Below are positions 28,301 to 43,300 of a DNA stretch of 64,000 bases, in pieces (positions within the stretch are counted from its first letter, which is position 1; the number at the start of each line of letters is the position of its first letter). The translations under genes and the position numbers were made by a program. The DNA lies in assembly GCA_031761405.1 (NCBI GenBank), contig JASEVX010000001.1, positions 116,226,609-116,290,608 of the forward strand. The letters are read 5' to 3'. The stretch is from Serripes groenlandicus. Lineage: Eukaryota; Mollusca; Bivalvia; Cardiida; Cardiidae. The notes beneath the pieces were generated by a model, which was given only the letters and a program-made list of their open reading frames with translations, searched no databases and was not told the DNA's origin.

Positions 28301-31300
28301 ACTATTAATATCAACTTAAGTCATTTACTTAAATACATTCCACCATTCATGTTTTACAAAATATTGGGGAAACAAAAATGATGAAATGCGCTCTTAAGTA
28401 TTTAATTTGGTGGAATTGGACCCAGGCTAAATTGAAGGAAAATATTGGTAAAACTCCGGAGGCCGTATTTTTACTTTGAGCAAGTTAAAACTTTGTCAGA
28501 ATGTTTGTCTTGATGATATCTAGTCCATGTTCGAATACGGGTCATATCAGACAAAAACAAAAAGGTCACAAGGCCAAATGAAGGAGAATCTTATAAACAC
28601 TCTAGAGGTTACATTTTGAATCTTTGTCTTTATGTGTTTTGCATTAGAAATCACATTGCATAATTCAGGTGAGCGATCTAGGGCCATCATGGCCCTCTTG
28701 TTTTTAAAATTCAATCTTTGAAAATTGTGACAGAAACACCACTGTTACCAATAATGTGGCAATTTCTTGCTGTCATTTCTAAGCAGGCATAAGCCACTCA
28801 ATAAGAAAAAAGAGGCACAATGATAACCGAACATGGTGACTTACTTTACATGGGAGTGTAGGCTGAAACAGTTTTTAAGTTTGAAAATAAATTTTGTTGA
28901 TTTACTTATCAGAAGTTCTTCATTTTAATTACAGATTGCTTAACTTTATTTTCTATTTTCTATGTTGAGTATTTGATTTTAATGAAAGGCACAAAGAGCA
29001 TGCCTACAGTCATGGCATTTGAATGCCCACCAAACAAGATTACGATGAGAACCATTTTAATTTGCTTCCTTATTACTTTCCTTGTACAATAGTTACTTCA
29101 AGTGAATCCCTAGTTACCTAAACTGTTGTTTTCAGAGACCCACATTCTAAAGGGATGTAAATAGGGTGACTTTGCCTTATAAGGAATATTAGGTCCTTGA
29201 TCTAGCAACCCCTTTTCTGGCCCTCATAAAAGTTCCCCTCTTTGTACCCCTGTAGCGAATGATCATGTGGTATCATTTATAATTTTGTCTTCTATACTGA
29301 GTGTGCAAGTATAGTTACAGCTCGTAGAGGATTTTCTATTGATTTTAAATTATATATGTCGGCATGAGACAATGCTACTCTCCTCCAAGAAAATCTTTCA
29401 TCTTTTTTTCTCATTTTTTCCCCTGTGCGTCATTTGTGTGTTTTTGTAAAAAGAATGAACAAAATCAGCTCCTTTATGAACACAAGTGAATATAAAATCT
29501 CAAATTTTCGAAATGACAGTTCCAAAAGAATCTGCTAGCTGTTAGTTGATTGTTGATGATTGAAGACTAGGTTTGAAATGTTTAACCCTTTCCCACATAC
29601 AGCAAATCTGCAGCAGACGACTTTGAAAATAATGTACCCACATAAATTAGGATTTTTTTTTAAAGGAAGTACAATAATTATTATAAAATGAAGTTGAAAA
29701 CATTGTGGCAAATGGAGAAATTGCTCATTATGAGCAATTTATCCATTTGCCACAATTTTTTCAAAAGACGTCTGCTTCAGAGGCATCAGAAAACGTCCAT
29801 TTGTGGGAAAGGGCTAAGATTTTGATAGCTTGACTTTGTCTTATTTGGTCTTTTGAATGAGTTTGTATTTAAAAGTAGGGCATCTCAATCTGTAGAATTG
29901 AGTAAAGTTAATTTATAGCACTATAGGCATCCTAAACTCTAGAGAGCTGATACTCTGCATGTTGAAAAGACCTTGAAATGACAATATCTTAACCCTTTCC
30001 CATATACAACAATCCTACAGCAGGTGTCTTTGAAAACACATCTAGGCAATGATATTGAAAATCCATAAATGAAAGTTTTATTAATGAATAGAATTGAACA
30101 CATTGTGGTAAAAGGAGAAATTACATCAGAATGTGTCTGCATGTTTGAATGTGTTATATTTAAGACCTTATATACTTTTTGCTGACTTGTTCAGGATCAG
30201 GTTAAAGAAAATGTTATGAAGGGTTCATAAATGATTACTGATTTTGTAAATCATTTGTTGTGTGATTGTGTCATTGACAGTTAGCTGTATACATACTATG
30301 TTTACTGTCTATGTTTAACCCTTTTCCTCATATAGACGCTTTCCGACGCCTCTGCAGCAGATGTTTTTTTGAAAACATAATGACAAAAGAAGAAATTGCT
30401 GAAAACGAGCAATTTCTCCCTTTGCCACAATGTTCCACTTTTAGTCATAGGTTATCCATTCAATTATAGAGATTTTCTATTATTTGACAAAATATGTTCA
30501 AAGTTGTCTGCTGCACAAATGTCATATGAGGGAAAGGGTTAAAAAACAATGTTGTTTTCTTCTTCTTCATATTTAACCTCTTCCTAACCTAAATAATACA
30601 AAAAATGTATTCTCACGTTAACTTTAGTACCTTGAAAACATTAAAAGGAAAAAGAAAAGATTACAAAAAGTTGGGTATAAGCTGGGCTGATATTTCAAAG
30701 AAGAAATAAAGCGCTGTGCGAGACATTTCTAACCTATTTTCCCGCTATGTTTTCAAATGTTGTCTGCTGCAAAGGCAATAGAAGTGATCTGTAACAGGGT
30801 ATAGCTTGAATCGGAAACATTAATTAAAATATGAATAAAAAATAGCTAGTTCAAGGCCTATTGTAATATGATGATGGGATATAGTGTCAAATGTTATAAT
30901 AAAGTTAAATAGTATAGAAGGGTGTATCAATCAATCAGTCTTGAAAAAGCAGTCGATTTTTTAAACATTGAGAAAAGTATCAATTGTTTTTGGCAGATTG
31001 TTGTAGCTCAGCTGTTTACAATAGGAATTTAACTCTTTTCCTCACAGATGATTTCTGCCTCTACAGCAGACAATTTTTTAAAACATTGTGGCAAAAGGAG
31101 AAATTGCTCATAAGGGTTGCCACAATGTTCTCAACTTAATTCAATAATTGTTTTTCATTTATAGAGATTCCATACTTTTAAGTAAATATGAAAGTCAACT
31201 GCTACACATTTTTTGTATGTGGGAAATGGTTAACCCTTTGCCTCATACGACAATTCTGCAGCAGACGACTTTGAACATATTTTGTCAAAACATTGAAAAT

Positions 31301-34300
31301 CTCTATAATTGAATGGATAACCTATGACTAAAAGTGGAAAACATTGTGTCAAAAGGAGAAATTGCACGTCCTTTGTCGCTACGTTTTCAAAAAGCCGTCT
31401 GCTGCAGAGGCGTCAGAAAGCGTCTATATGAGGGAAAGGGTTAAATAACTTCCAGAGAGGGGAGGGTAAAAAATATTGATTGTTTGTATGACTATGTGAT
31501 CACCTCTGTGTTACTAAAAATAACAAAACAGTGAAGTGGTCATCTGTAGTAGGAATATTGATTCTGTTTAGGTATTTGAACTTAGAAAACCATATTTAAT
31601 AGAAAACCATAATTATTTAATATGAAATCATATTTAACCCTTTCCCTCATATAGACGCTTTCCGACGCCTCTGCAGCAGACGGCTTTTTGAAAACATAGT
31701 GACAAAAGAAGAAATTGCACAAAACGTGCAATTTCTCCTTTTGCCACAATGTTTACCACTTTTTGTCATAGGTTATCCATTCAATTATGGAGACTTTCTA
31801 TGTTTTGACAAAATACGTTCAAAGTCGTCTGCTGCAAAATTGTCGTATGAGGGAAAGGGTTAATAAACTTTAAGCCCAACTTGAGCAGGAGAATTAACTG
31901 TATAGTAATTCAATACTTAACCCTTCCCCTCATACAACAATTCTGCAGCAGACGACTTTAAACATATTTTGTCAAAACAAAGAAAGTTTTTATAATTGAA
32001 TGGATAACCTATGACAAAAAGTGGAAAATATTGAGGCAAAAGGAGAAATTGCACGTTTTGTGCAATTTCTTCTTTTGTCACTATGTTTTCAAAAAGCCGT
32101 CTGCTGCAGAGGCGTCAGAAAGCGTCTATATGAGGGAAAGGGTTGAAGCTTATACTTTATAGTGAGTTCTTAACAAAGGACGAAAAGAAAGACACAGAAA
32201 GAATATAAAATGAAAAGGGTCCCCATCAGATATAAAATCAATAGCCTGTTGAAAATATATTTCCTTTTCTGCAATGTTGAATCATTCATTTATTATTTTT
32301 AGAAGAGAACATTGTCGCTATACTTGCAGTACATATGCTACTTGTTTTGTTCAAAATGTGGGTTTTGGATGTGATAAACAAAAAAATACTTATTATTCAC
32401 TTTCCTTGCAAAGTTTTCTTAACTGTTTCCCACATTGAGAGACAATTTTGACGCATCTACAGCAGACAATTTTAGAAACAAATTTGGCAAAAGGGGTAAT
32501 TGCTATTTATGATCAATTTCTTCTGTTGCCACATTGTTTTTAGATTGTTTCTTTCTACTTCAGATTTTGATGTATGTGGGAAAGGGGGGTGAAAACGCTT
32601 TTTTTCTATCCTTCCGTCATTTCAATTAGCAGTTTACAATATGGTTTTGCATATTGGTTCTTAGACAATGACCTATGGGTTTAAAGTGAGGAATAAATTG
32701 ATAACCGCTTACCCCACCATAAAAAGGTTTATTTTTACAGAAAGCTTACCAACTGAAGCACGCGCAATTAGATGCTCTGTACCAATTTCTCCTTTTCCAA
32801 TAACAGTTTAAAACCGACATGTGAATTTCAAAATGTCTAAATGTTACAATTAGAACTATTTTTCTCTCAGCAGATGACTCAAAAACTATATATCAAGTTA
32901 AAGGGTGTAAGTGTCCTATTTTGTTCCCTCCCCCACCCAGATATTGATGTTTTACAGAGGAAGGGGTCTTCCTTCTTACAATGAACGGTTGTCAGTCAAA
33001 GTATTGATTGGAGGATGACAGTTGGCTGTGGCTGTGCGTATTTGTAGTTCAGACCAACTTTATGCTCATAAGATGTCAATAATCACTGCTAAATTTGTTG
33101 TCAACTGTTCCATGAACTTCTTTAACCCTTTCCCACATAGAGCAATTCTGCAGCAGACGACTTTGAACAAACGTTGTCAAAATATAGAAAATCTCCATAA
33201 TTGAATGGATAACCTAAGACTAAAAGTGGAAAACATTGTGACAAAAGGAGAAATTGCACGTTTTGTGCAATTTCTTCTTTTGTTACTATGTTTTCAAAAA
33301 GCCGTCTGCTGCAGAGGCGTCAGAAAGCGTCTATATGAGGGAAAGGGTTAAGAAGTGGTTTTACGAAACTGCTTTTTAGCTCACCTGCATATACAGTGCT
33401 CAAAGTGAGTCAATTTCGAAACTGGTTTATGTTTGAATAAAAACTAGGTTACAAGGTCAATTTTAAGAAGAAAGCATGAATATTCTAGAGATCTCACTTT
33501 TCAACCAAGCCTATTGAAAATGAAACAAAACATTCATCTTCCCCAAATCTTGTTCATTTTTAGCTTGTAATTTGGTTACTTGGTCAAAATGTTAACAATA
33601 GGACATTATATTGTCCTTTCTCTCACCTGATTTCATAAAATAACTTGAGTGGTTTACTTTTTTTTTACTCTATACTTATAATAAAAATAAGGTCCGAGTC
33701 CCCTGATGGCCCTGTTTTTCAATGGATCGGAAATGTTTTAACAATCAAGGAATATTTATGGAAATTCTTTTTCTAATTCGGCCAGTACTTTGTACAAGAA
33801 TATATCTTAACAGTTTAACTATATACATTGTGAACAATCTTTGTAGAGAGTCACCCAAGGAACATTTTGTTCAAGCAATATAGATTGCTTTACTAACATG
33901 ACTTCACTAGGTGGCATCACAGGAGGGCTATAATAAAAAATGAAACTTCATCCCTGCAAGTGTGTATGTGATTTCAAGATAATTTGACAAATGTTCCTTA
34001 TTATGACCGTCTACAACAATAATAATTGTTCAAGACATCTTGAGTGTTTGAAAAACATGCCCGCCAAACAAGGTAAAAAAGGGACAAAACTTTGAAATTG
34101 TTCTTCTCTGAATCTGTATTTTTTTATAACTAAATAATTTGGCATAAATGGTCCAGAGGTTACCCTCTACACACCTTTCTCACACCATACTGATCAGTTG
34201 AAAAACATGGCTGCTAGAATTAACCTTGTCCATATATAGTGTCTACTCCTTGTAGTTTCTTTCCCACACTGAATGAAAGTTTCTCAAGATATGAGAAGAA

Positions 34301-37300
34301 CTTCCATGTCTCAGCAGTGATTTTTCTCGCTGTTCTTTTTTATAACCAGGGTCAGGGCCCTTTCAATTTGGAAAATAACAACATATACATGTATAATGTG
34401 ATGAAAGGCAGATTTTGTGAAATTTAGGCCTACTTTTGTGGGGGAAAAAAAGAGTTAGTCTTTTGATTGTGAATGGGGTTCTATTTTGCTTAAGAAAAAC
34501 ACTGTTAGATTCAGGCGATTGATTTAGGGCCATCTTGGCCCTCTTGTTGGATTTAGTCAATTGGGGCACTTGTGCAGTAAATAACATTGATCACACTCAA
34601 ATGTGCAGTTTCTCCCTTCTCCATGATGTTTTAAACAATTTTCCAGTTATTGATTTTTCTTTGCTCAAATAGAATGTTTTTTATAGCTGATGGCTATTTT
34701 TAAAATGATATCAGGCAATAGGTTAATCAAACAAGAACTTACATGTCTCGTAGGCTGATCTTTGACTTAAATGACTCTCGGAGCGGAATTAGCCATGGAT
34801 GAGGGATTTGAAATAAGGCATCCCATGCCCAGGTTCGAATCCAAGTTAGTGCAGGACGGTGGTCATGGTGGTGTGCCCTATGTCAAGGAACATCTTTCCA
34901 AGCCTATAGTACTGGTTTGTTAACCAAGGAATCATGAATTTGTGAACTGTCGCTGTGATATAACTTAAATTATGTTGAAAACGATGTAAAATCCCAATAA
35001 AACAAACAATTAAGCCTCTCTGATTGTTTAACACTTTACACGATACAGACAATATATATTTGATGCTTCTACAGGAGACCACTTTTGAAAACCTTAACCC
35101 TTTCTGTCATACGACAATTCTGCAGCAGACGACTTGAACATAATTTATGTCGTCTAAAACTAGAAAATCTCGATAATTGAATGGATAACCTATGACTAAA
35201 AGTGGAAAACATTGTGGCAAAAGGAGTTTTGAGCATTTTCTTCTTTTGTCACTATCTTTTCAAAAAGTCGTCTGCTGCCGAGTCATCAGAAAGCGTCTAT
35301 ATGAGGAAAAGGGTTAAGGGAAAAGGAGATTAAGTCTAACTTCTATGATTTATAAAACAATACGGTACCTTCAATTTTCCATATATTACAATTATGCGTT
35401 AACTCATATGTTTTCATTGCAGTTTAAAATGCCTAACGCTTTCAAACTTGCAGACACACCGACCGACCTTAGATCTGCAATGGCTCACTTCTGAAACCAA
35501 TGTGACAAAAGGAGAAATTGCTCATGATTTCTATTCATTAATGATACTTAAATTTATAGAGATTTTCCATAGTTTTACCAAGATGTTTCCAAAGTCGTCC
35601 GCTGAAGATTTGTTGTAAGTGGGAAATGGGGTTATATTTTTACCATATGCAGACACATTGTGACCCATCTGCACCAGACTACTTATACCACAATATTTTT
35701 GATTCAATTGAAAAATTATACTTTCATTTGTGGAGATTTTTCATATTTTTGTTTGATAAGGGAAGGGGTTAATAGATGGGAAAATTAAAATTCTTGAGTG
35801 CCATGACTCATAAGTGTTAATTCAAATCTGTGTCAATCTGGCCAATTCTGGATTCTGTGATCTCATGTAGCTGGCTTTTAACCCTTTTCCACATACAACA
35901 AAACTGTAGCAGACGACTTGGAAAACATTTAATTAGAAACATGGAAAATCTCTAAAAATGTATATTATTTCTGAAACTAATTGGAAACATTGTGGCAAAA
36001 GGAGAAATTACTCATAGTGAGCAATTTCTCCTTTTGTGACAATGTTTTCAAAGGTCGTCTGTTGCTGAGGTGCAGAAAGCTTCTGTATGTGGGATGGAGT
36101 AAAAAAGCCTTTATTCTGTTTCTGTAGTTTCTTTCATTCTATTTCTGCAAAAGACCAAACAGATTCATTTGTTTACCTTTGTTTTTCTTCTTGGCTTTCC
36201 CACACCAAAACTTCACATAATAGTCGAAGACGAATGGGTGACCCTTGTCACATTGACAGAATGTTAGCGAAAATGTTGGCCAAGCTAGGTTTCAAACAAC
36301 CAGTTTCAAACAACCAGTCCCTGGATTGACGAACCATGTCACTAACATCGGAGCTACTGGAGCTTGAGCAAAATCCTATGAACTTTCGCAGATCTTCAAT
36401 ATTGAAAGTTTTGTTTCACCACTGTTTAAAAACTCAACCGAAGCAATGATCTGCATCAATATAGTTCATTTTTGACATTTTTGGAACAAAGATTTACGTG
36501 GCAGTTATTTTGTGTCTATTTCAGGGTTTTGTAAATTCAGGGTACGGAGTAAATGGCATGGCACATGTAAGTACAGTTCAGTGTTGTCAACAAGCCTCCA
36601 GAACATAGGAAAATTGCACATCATCAAACCAAATATTGTGGGTACTCAAATGCATTATAACAAAGGCAATGGTAACAGCGGTAATCTGGCAAATTTTGAA
36701 ATCATTTGTGGCAAATGGCAATCTCTCCTTTCCAACTGTATTAATTATTCTTTCATTTGACATTTAATTCATATTTAACCTAGATGTTTTCAACGTCATC
36801 TGCTGAAGATTTGTGGTATGTTGGAGTGAGTAAAAAGTCTTTTGCTTTGAAAAGACAGGAGACAAATTATTTACTTCTTAAAATGTGGAAGTTTCAATTT
36901 ATTTTGTAGTTGAAATCATTGTTGGAAATGGAGATAGTGCTCATTCTGAGATGATTGACCAATTTGTTTTCTTCAGATGTATTAAAAGTCAGAATAGTTT
37001 TATTTTAATTAAAAATCATTGTTATGGATATACTATAGAATCCTCTCATTAGGACAATTCTTAAGGTTTTTCCTAGACATGAGTTTTAGGTGCATTCAGC
37101 ACTTTAAATACTTGTGTCAAGTGTGATTCTATGAATTTTTATACAAAAACGTTGTATATAAATTATGTTACCCACAAGATTTGTTTTGATTGAGATAAAA
37201 TCAACTTTTAAAATCGTTTACTTAACCCTTTCTCACATATAGACCCTTTCAGACCTTTGAAAACATTGCGACAAGGTGAAATTGCTCATAATGAGCAATT

Positions 37301-40300
37301 TCCCCATTTGTCACAATGTTTTCAATTCTGTTTAATAATTAAACTGTCATTTATGAGAATTTTTCCCATTTTTGAAAGTCGTCTGCTGCAGATCTGTTGT
37401 ATGTGGGTTAATTTGAAGTGTTATCTAAATACAGAGTGGCATGAACACATTGTGGGAAACGGGGGAAATTGCTAGCTTTGAACTCTAAATATCTCCTACT
37501 CCAACAATGTTTTCAAAGTTTTCTGGTGCAAAGGCATCAGAAGTGTGTCTGTATGAGGGAGGGGTTGAATGAGACTTGTAGAGTGTATTTTGTATCTGGA
37601 GCCTTGTTCTACCTGTAGTATCATGCCATTGTCATGTGTGTATCCATCCATGTGCTCTCTCCATCATTCCATCTATGTGTTTTAATGTCTGCTAGCTTAG
37701 ATTTCATTGGTGATTTTGGTATATATGCTCTCTTCTTTTACCATCACAGGAGATGATGATGTCATGATCATCAACAACATGGATTTTCTTAATACACTCA
37801 GCAATATCATAAATTTTGCAACAGCATCATGTTTCATAGGTTTTACTGATCTAGATATCTTTTGTAACACAACTTTGAAAAATATTTGAATACATAATTG
37901 TAGCATGTCGAAAAATAGAAAAAAATCTGTAACTACAGAATTGAGAAATTGGTGGAAAACAAGAAATGGCTCAACCCTTTCCCACATACAATAAATTTGC
38001 AGCAGACGACTTTGAAAACATAGAGACAAAAACCTTTAAAATCTCCATGAAAGATAGCTTAATTGTTAAATAAAGAAATTCCTCATAATGAGCAATTACA
38101 CATTTGGCCACTATGTTTTCAAAAGTCGTCTGCTGCATATGCGTCAAAATGCGTTTGCAGGTGGGAAAGGGTTAAAAGTAATTTCACAGTTTTCTGCAAT
38201 TATTTCAAGTCATGATCTGCAAGTCAGATGAGTCATTGAATGCATTGAATGCATTGAGGACTACATCCAAGAATTTCTATTTTTCAACTGAACAGGTACT
38301 TTATGAACATTATTGGAATGAATAAAAAAAAAATCTAGTGTAGAGTACTGATTATTTTACATGTCAGAAATAATACATGATACATTTAGTTTAGTATCTG
38401 TGGTATCATGAGTCTACTATGTCATCCCTCTCTTCATCATCTTCGTCATCATTAGCTTTAGCATCGACGTTCATTACCCAATGTATCCATCCCTTGTATA
38501 TTTTATATCCACCATTTTCAGCTCCTTGTTAGAAGATATTTGTTAGCCACACTTGACCTACCTATATTTTTTGTCAGACATCAACCCCAACTATTTAGCA
38601 AAACAAATGCTTACTTTTGTGTATGTTCCCCTTTCTCTCATGGAGATGCTTTCTGACGCCTCTGAAGCAGGCGACTTTTGAAATCATAGTGGCAAATTGA
38701 GAAATTACTTATGATGAACATTTTCTCCATTTGTTTCAATGATTTCAATGATTCAACTCTATTCGTTAATCAAACTATCGGAATCCGCTGTGGTTGAGTG
38801 GTTAGCGTCGGGGATTTCGAAACCGGGTGTCCCGGGTTCGATTCCCAGTTGCGGCACTACGGTCATGGTGGAGTGCCCTTGGGCAAGGCACATTTTCTAG
38901 CCTAGTACTGGTTTGTTTACCCAGGGATCATAAAAAAGTGAACTGTCGCCGTGATATAACTGAAATAATGTTGAAAGCGGCGTAAAACCCCAATAAATAA
39001 ATAAATAATCAAACTATCATTTATAGAGATTTTCCATATTTTGGACTTTCAAAGTTTCAAAGTTGTCTGCTGCAGATTTGTTGTATGTGGGAAAAGGTTA
39101 GATATCTACTATATACTAAAAAGGGACACAATTGTTCTTGGGAATAGTTTTCTCTAGGTAGATTGATTATTACATGACAGTATAGACCTGATTCCAACCT
39201 TTGTGCAAAAGATGCATATTATGAAGACATTCATCATGTATTTTCTTTTAATTTGTCATACCAGTAATTCTTTACGTTATAAAACAACTATCATGTAAGA
39301 TAAAAGTAATAAAGTACAATTAAACCCATTCCCATCTGCGGACGCATTTTGATGCAATAGCAGTTGATGACTTTTGAAAACATTGTGGCCAAAGGTGAAA
39401 TTACTCATGATGAGCAACTTCTCCTTTGGCCACAATGTTTTCAAATTAATTTAACAATTAAGCTATCTTTTATGGAGATTTTTCAGGTTTTTTCACTTTA
39501 TTTTCAAAGTTGTCTGCTTCAGATTTGTTGTATGTGGGAAAGGGTTAAATTTGATGAAAATTTATGCACAACATATTAATATTATGTATCTTTTGCACTA
39601 AAGTCGGGATCATTTAATATTGGTGAAGAATAGCACATCATCAAGTTGTTTGTGTCACCTGCCCTTGTAGAGAGACACATAGGGGTGCTTTCATTTACTG
39701 ACATTATGATAATCAAACATTTTTGTTTTATAAATAATACAAGAGAAAGTTGATGCAAGGCATCAATGTCGCTGGAAAAGACTGCATTGATTTATTTATA
39801 TATTCTTGACTTTCATTAACCTATGCAAACATTAGGAGCGTTGAAATGAAAACATTTGCTTATAAATTTTATATTCATACCTATACATTAGGGTATCTAT
39901 AAAAAAATAACGAAATGTGTACACATTTATCTTGGCTTAAATTTAATTTTGCTGTTGTTACTTATTTAAATAATAATATTCATTCATATAATTTCAATGT
40001 TTGTCAATCTTATTCGAATCACAAGGTAAATATCCTGGTATTGCTTTAAAGGGAGGTAATTTGAAGTAAACAAAAGTCTTCAAAAGGAGAAATATATTAG
40101 CATTACCGTCTACAGTTTAAATTGTTCTATTGTTTGTGGATTTAAAAAATGTTCTTTCTTATTTCTACATGTACAACGAAATATTGCGGCTTCTCTTTGA
40201 CGCTTTGCGTCAAACATTCGTCTTGTACTTATCTAAAATAAAATAATATCACTCGCTTTTTCATATCGAAATGCGCATGCGCGAAAATCGATGTTAAAGG

Positions 40301-43300
40301 TCACAAAACTACACAACAGAATAGGGTCTATATTTAGCTTAGAAACAGTTCCTACTTTAGATATTCATGGATTTACATTATTAAATGAATTCTACACAAA
40401 TCAAGACATCTCTTTGAACATGAAAACAACATTTAGTAAGTTAAAATTGCTATTAAAAGGAGAATTCGACGTGATATTTATCTCGATATTGACACATAAC
40501 GGTCTGCAGCAAGTGTAGCAGGGACCGCTTGTGTCTTCGTAAATAAAACAAAAAAACATAAATGCGAGTCAAAATAAAGAAACTGAAAATACCTAAAACA
40601 TCGGAATATTTATTTCATTTTAGATGTGTCATTACTTAGTGTTTTTAAACAAAAACAATTGTAATATGTTCAAGACATCTAAATGTGTTTCTTTCTAATA
40701 ATAATCCCCCCTCCCATGTGATTTCAGAAAACCTATTAAAAATAGAAGTCGCGGGCTTCTGCCCGGCGACTAATCATTGTTGGTTTTTATTTACTCACCT
40801 GTGCACGAAATGATCAAGGTGAGCTATTGTGATCAGTTTGTCTGGCGTCCGTCCCACGTCCAATGTCAACAATTGCCTTGTTAACACTACAATCTATGAG
40901 GTCAAAAACTATGTCAAATTGAAGGAAAATCTAAATAACGCTCTGGAGGCTGCATTTTCAACTTGAGCATGTTGAAACTTAATCAGAATGTTTGTCTTGA
41001 TGATATGTAGGCCAAGTTTGAATTTAGGTCATGTCTGTCCAAAAACTAGGTCACTAGGCCAAATTGAAGGAAAATTTTGATAACACTAGAAGCCGCTTTA
41101 TTTTTGCTTCGGCAGCTTAAAATTTGGTCAGAATGTTTATCTTAATGATATCTAGGCCAAGTTTGAAAAGGTCATGCCAGATAAAAAACTAGGTCACTTG
41201 GCCAAATTGAAGGAAAATCTTTTTAACACTCTGGAGCCCACATTTTTTTCTTCAGAATGTTTGTCTTAACGATTACTAGACCAGGTTTGGGTCATATTGG
41301 TTTAAACAACTAGGTCACTAGGCCAAATTGAAGGAAAATAGTGCTAAAACTCCGGAGGCTGCATTTTTACTTTGAGCAAGTGGAAACTTTGTCAGAATGT
41401 TTGTCGATCTTGATGATATCTAGTCCATGTTTGAATATGGGTCATATGAGGTAAATAAAATAGGTCACTTACTAAGGCCAAATGAAGGAAAATCTTGTTA
41501 ACACTGGAGGTTTGTCAGAATAATTGTCTTGATGTGTTTTGCATTAGAAATCACATTGCATAATTCAGGTGAGCGATCTAGGGTCTTCATGGCTCTCTTG
41601 TTTAAATATGGATTATATAATGCAGTTTTTCTTTCAAAGTTACAAAATGTAACTGTTTTCATCATTTGCTAGGCTGAATGTAGTTGTTTTGGGCACAATT
41701 TATAGAAAATGCATTTTGGAAATAGGTATAAGGTCATTTAGCTTGCATATAAATGTGTTGCTGTGAAGCAACAGTTAAGAAGGATCATTACACAACAACA
41801 AAATGGTGAAACCAACAAAATATCTCAACTAGATATAAAAGCAAGAGAATTTGAATAATTAGTTCTTTGAGGATAGTCTAATGCTTTTGCTGGAAATATA
41901 TGGATGTTTTATCTTTAAAATGACATAAATAGACCTTTAAAAAAAAAGATATTTATTGATTTTAAAGTTCATACAATTATGTATATATACACATACAAAA
42001 AATAATAATAAAAGATTAGATACATTAAAAAAGGTCAATGTTTTGTATGACATAATAATATATACTTGATCATATCATGACTGTGCACAAAAGACATGTT
42101 GGAGAAGAACTTGGTGAATGTTTAAGTGAACAGGTTTTCATAACATTGTTTTAATCCTTTCCCACCTGCAGATCTGCAACGACTTTTGAAAACATTGTTG
42201 CCAAATATGAACTTCTTTAGCCACAATGTTTCAAAATCACAACAAATGCAATATTTTTACTACCATTTAACCCTTTCCCTCATACGACAACTCGGCAGCA
42301 GACGACTTTGAACATATTTTGTCAAATAATAGAAAATCTCTATAATTGAATGGATATTAACCTATGACTAAAAGTGGTAAACATTGTGGCAAAAGAAGAA
42401 ATTGCTAGTTTTGAGCAGTTTCTTCTTTTGTCACTATGTTTTCAAAAAGCCGTCTGCTGCAGAGGCATCAGAAAGCGACTATATGAGGAAAAGGGTTAAA
42501 GAGTTCCCATATTTTTGTCTCCAAAGTGTCAAAATGAGTGCTCCAAATTTGTTGTATGTGGTAAGGGGTTAATCCATTTTTCGCTTACATAGAATCTGCA
42601 ACAGTCGACTTGTAAAACATGTAGATACAATACAGGAATCTCTCTATAAATAAAAAGTCAAATGATTGAAAACAATTGAAAACATTTTGACAAAAGGTTA
42701 ATTTGCTCATTGTCACAGATTTTCACTATGTATACTAGAATGTATTTCTCAAGATTTCAGCTTAAACAATTGAAGGACTCAAGATACAAGGCTTAATTTA
42801 TCATTTAGGGCTATCATTGTCTTTGGGTTTCTGTGGAGATATTTGATTTTAATACTTGTAGACCTGGGATATAGGTTTCTGTAGAGAAATTAACAATTGA
42901 ACTTTAGTGTTTGTCTGTTTATCTGGAGCCAATACATTCACTTTGATTTTGGAGCAGTCTAAAAAATGAAATTCTCCATCTGAGAAAAGGTTAAAACAAG
43001 AAGAGAAAATCTTGATGTGTTTTGTGTTAAATAACCCTTCACCAAATAAAACAAATATTTCAGTGTTTCATGAGTCAACATGTTCAAAACGAAAATCCAA
43101 GGATTATTGTCATGATGCTTCTGCCATTTAAGAGTTATTCCACATTGTTTTCTGTTCATATGAAGTGATTGTTGATTTGAATTATTTTTATTTGTTTTAA
43201 AGTTTGTATTTGTTCTGACTTTGGACCATTTATACAATAATGTCAGAGAGTAATGTGTGTATTACCCTTTCTGTTCATTGGAAAATGTACTTGTCAACTT

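Noticed and set aside
31230..33351. CRISPR-like array suggested by regularly repeated 230-bp units in 31-33 kb
   Set aside because: Units are TTAA-MITEs in both orientations with irregular spacing in a eukaryotic intron.
37697..38029. 110-codon minus-strand open frame
   Set aside because: Its N-terminal part translates a TTAA-MITE left end; the rest has no recognisable domain.
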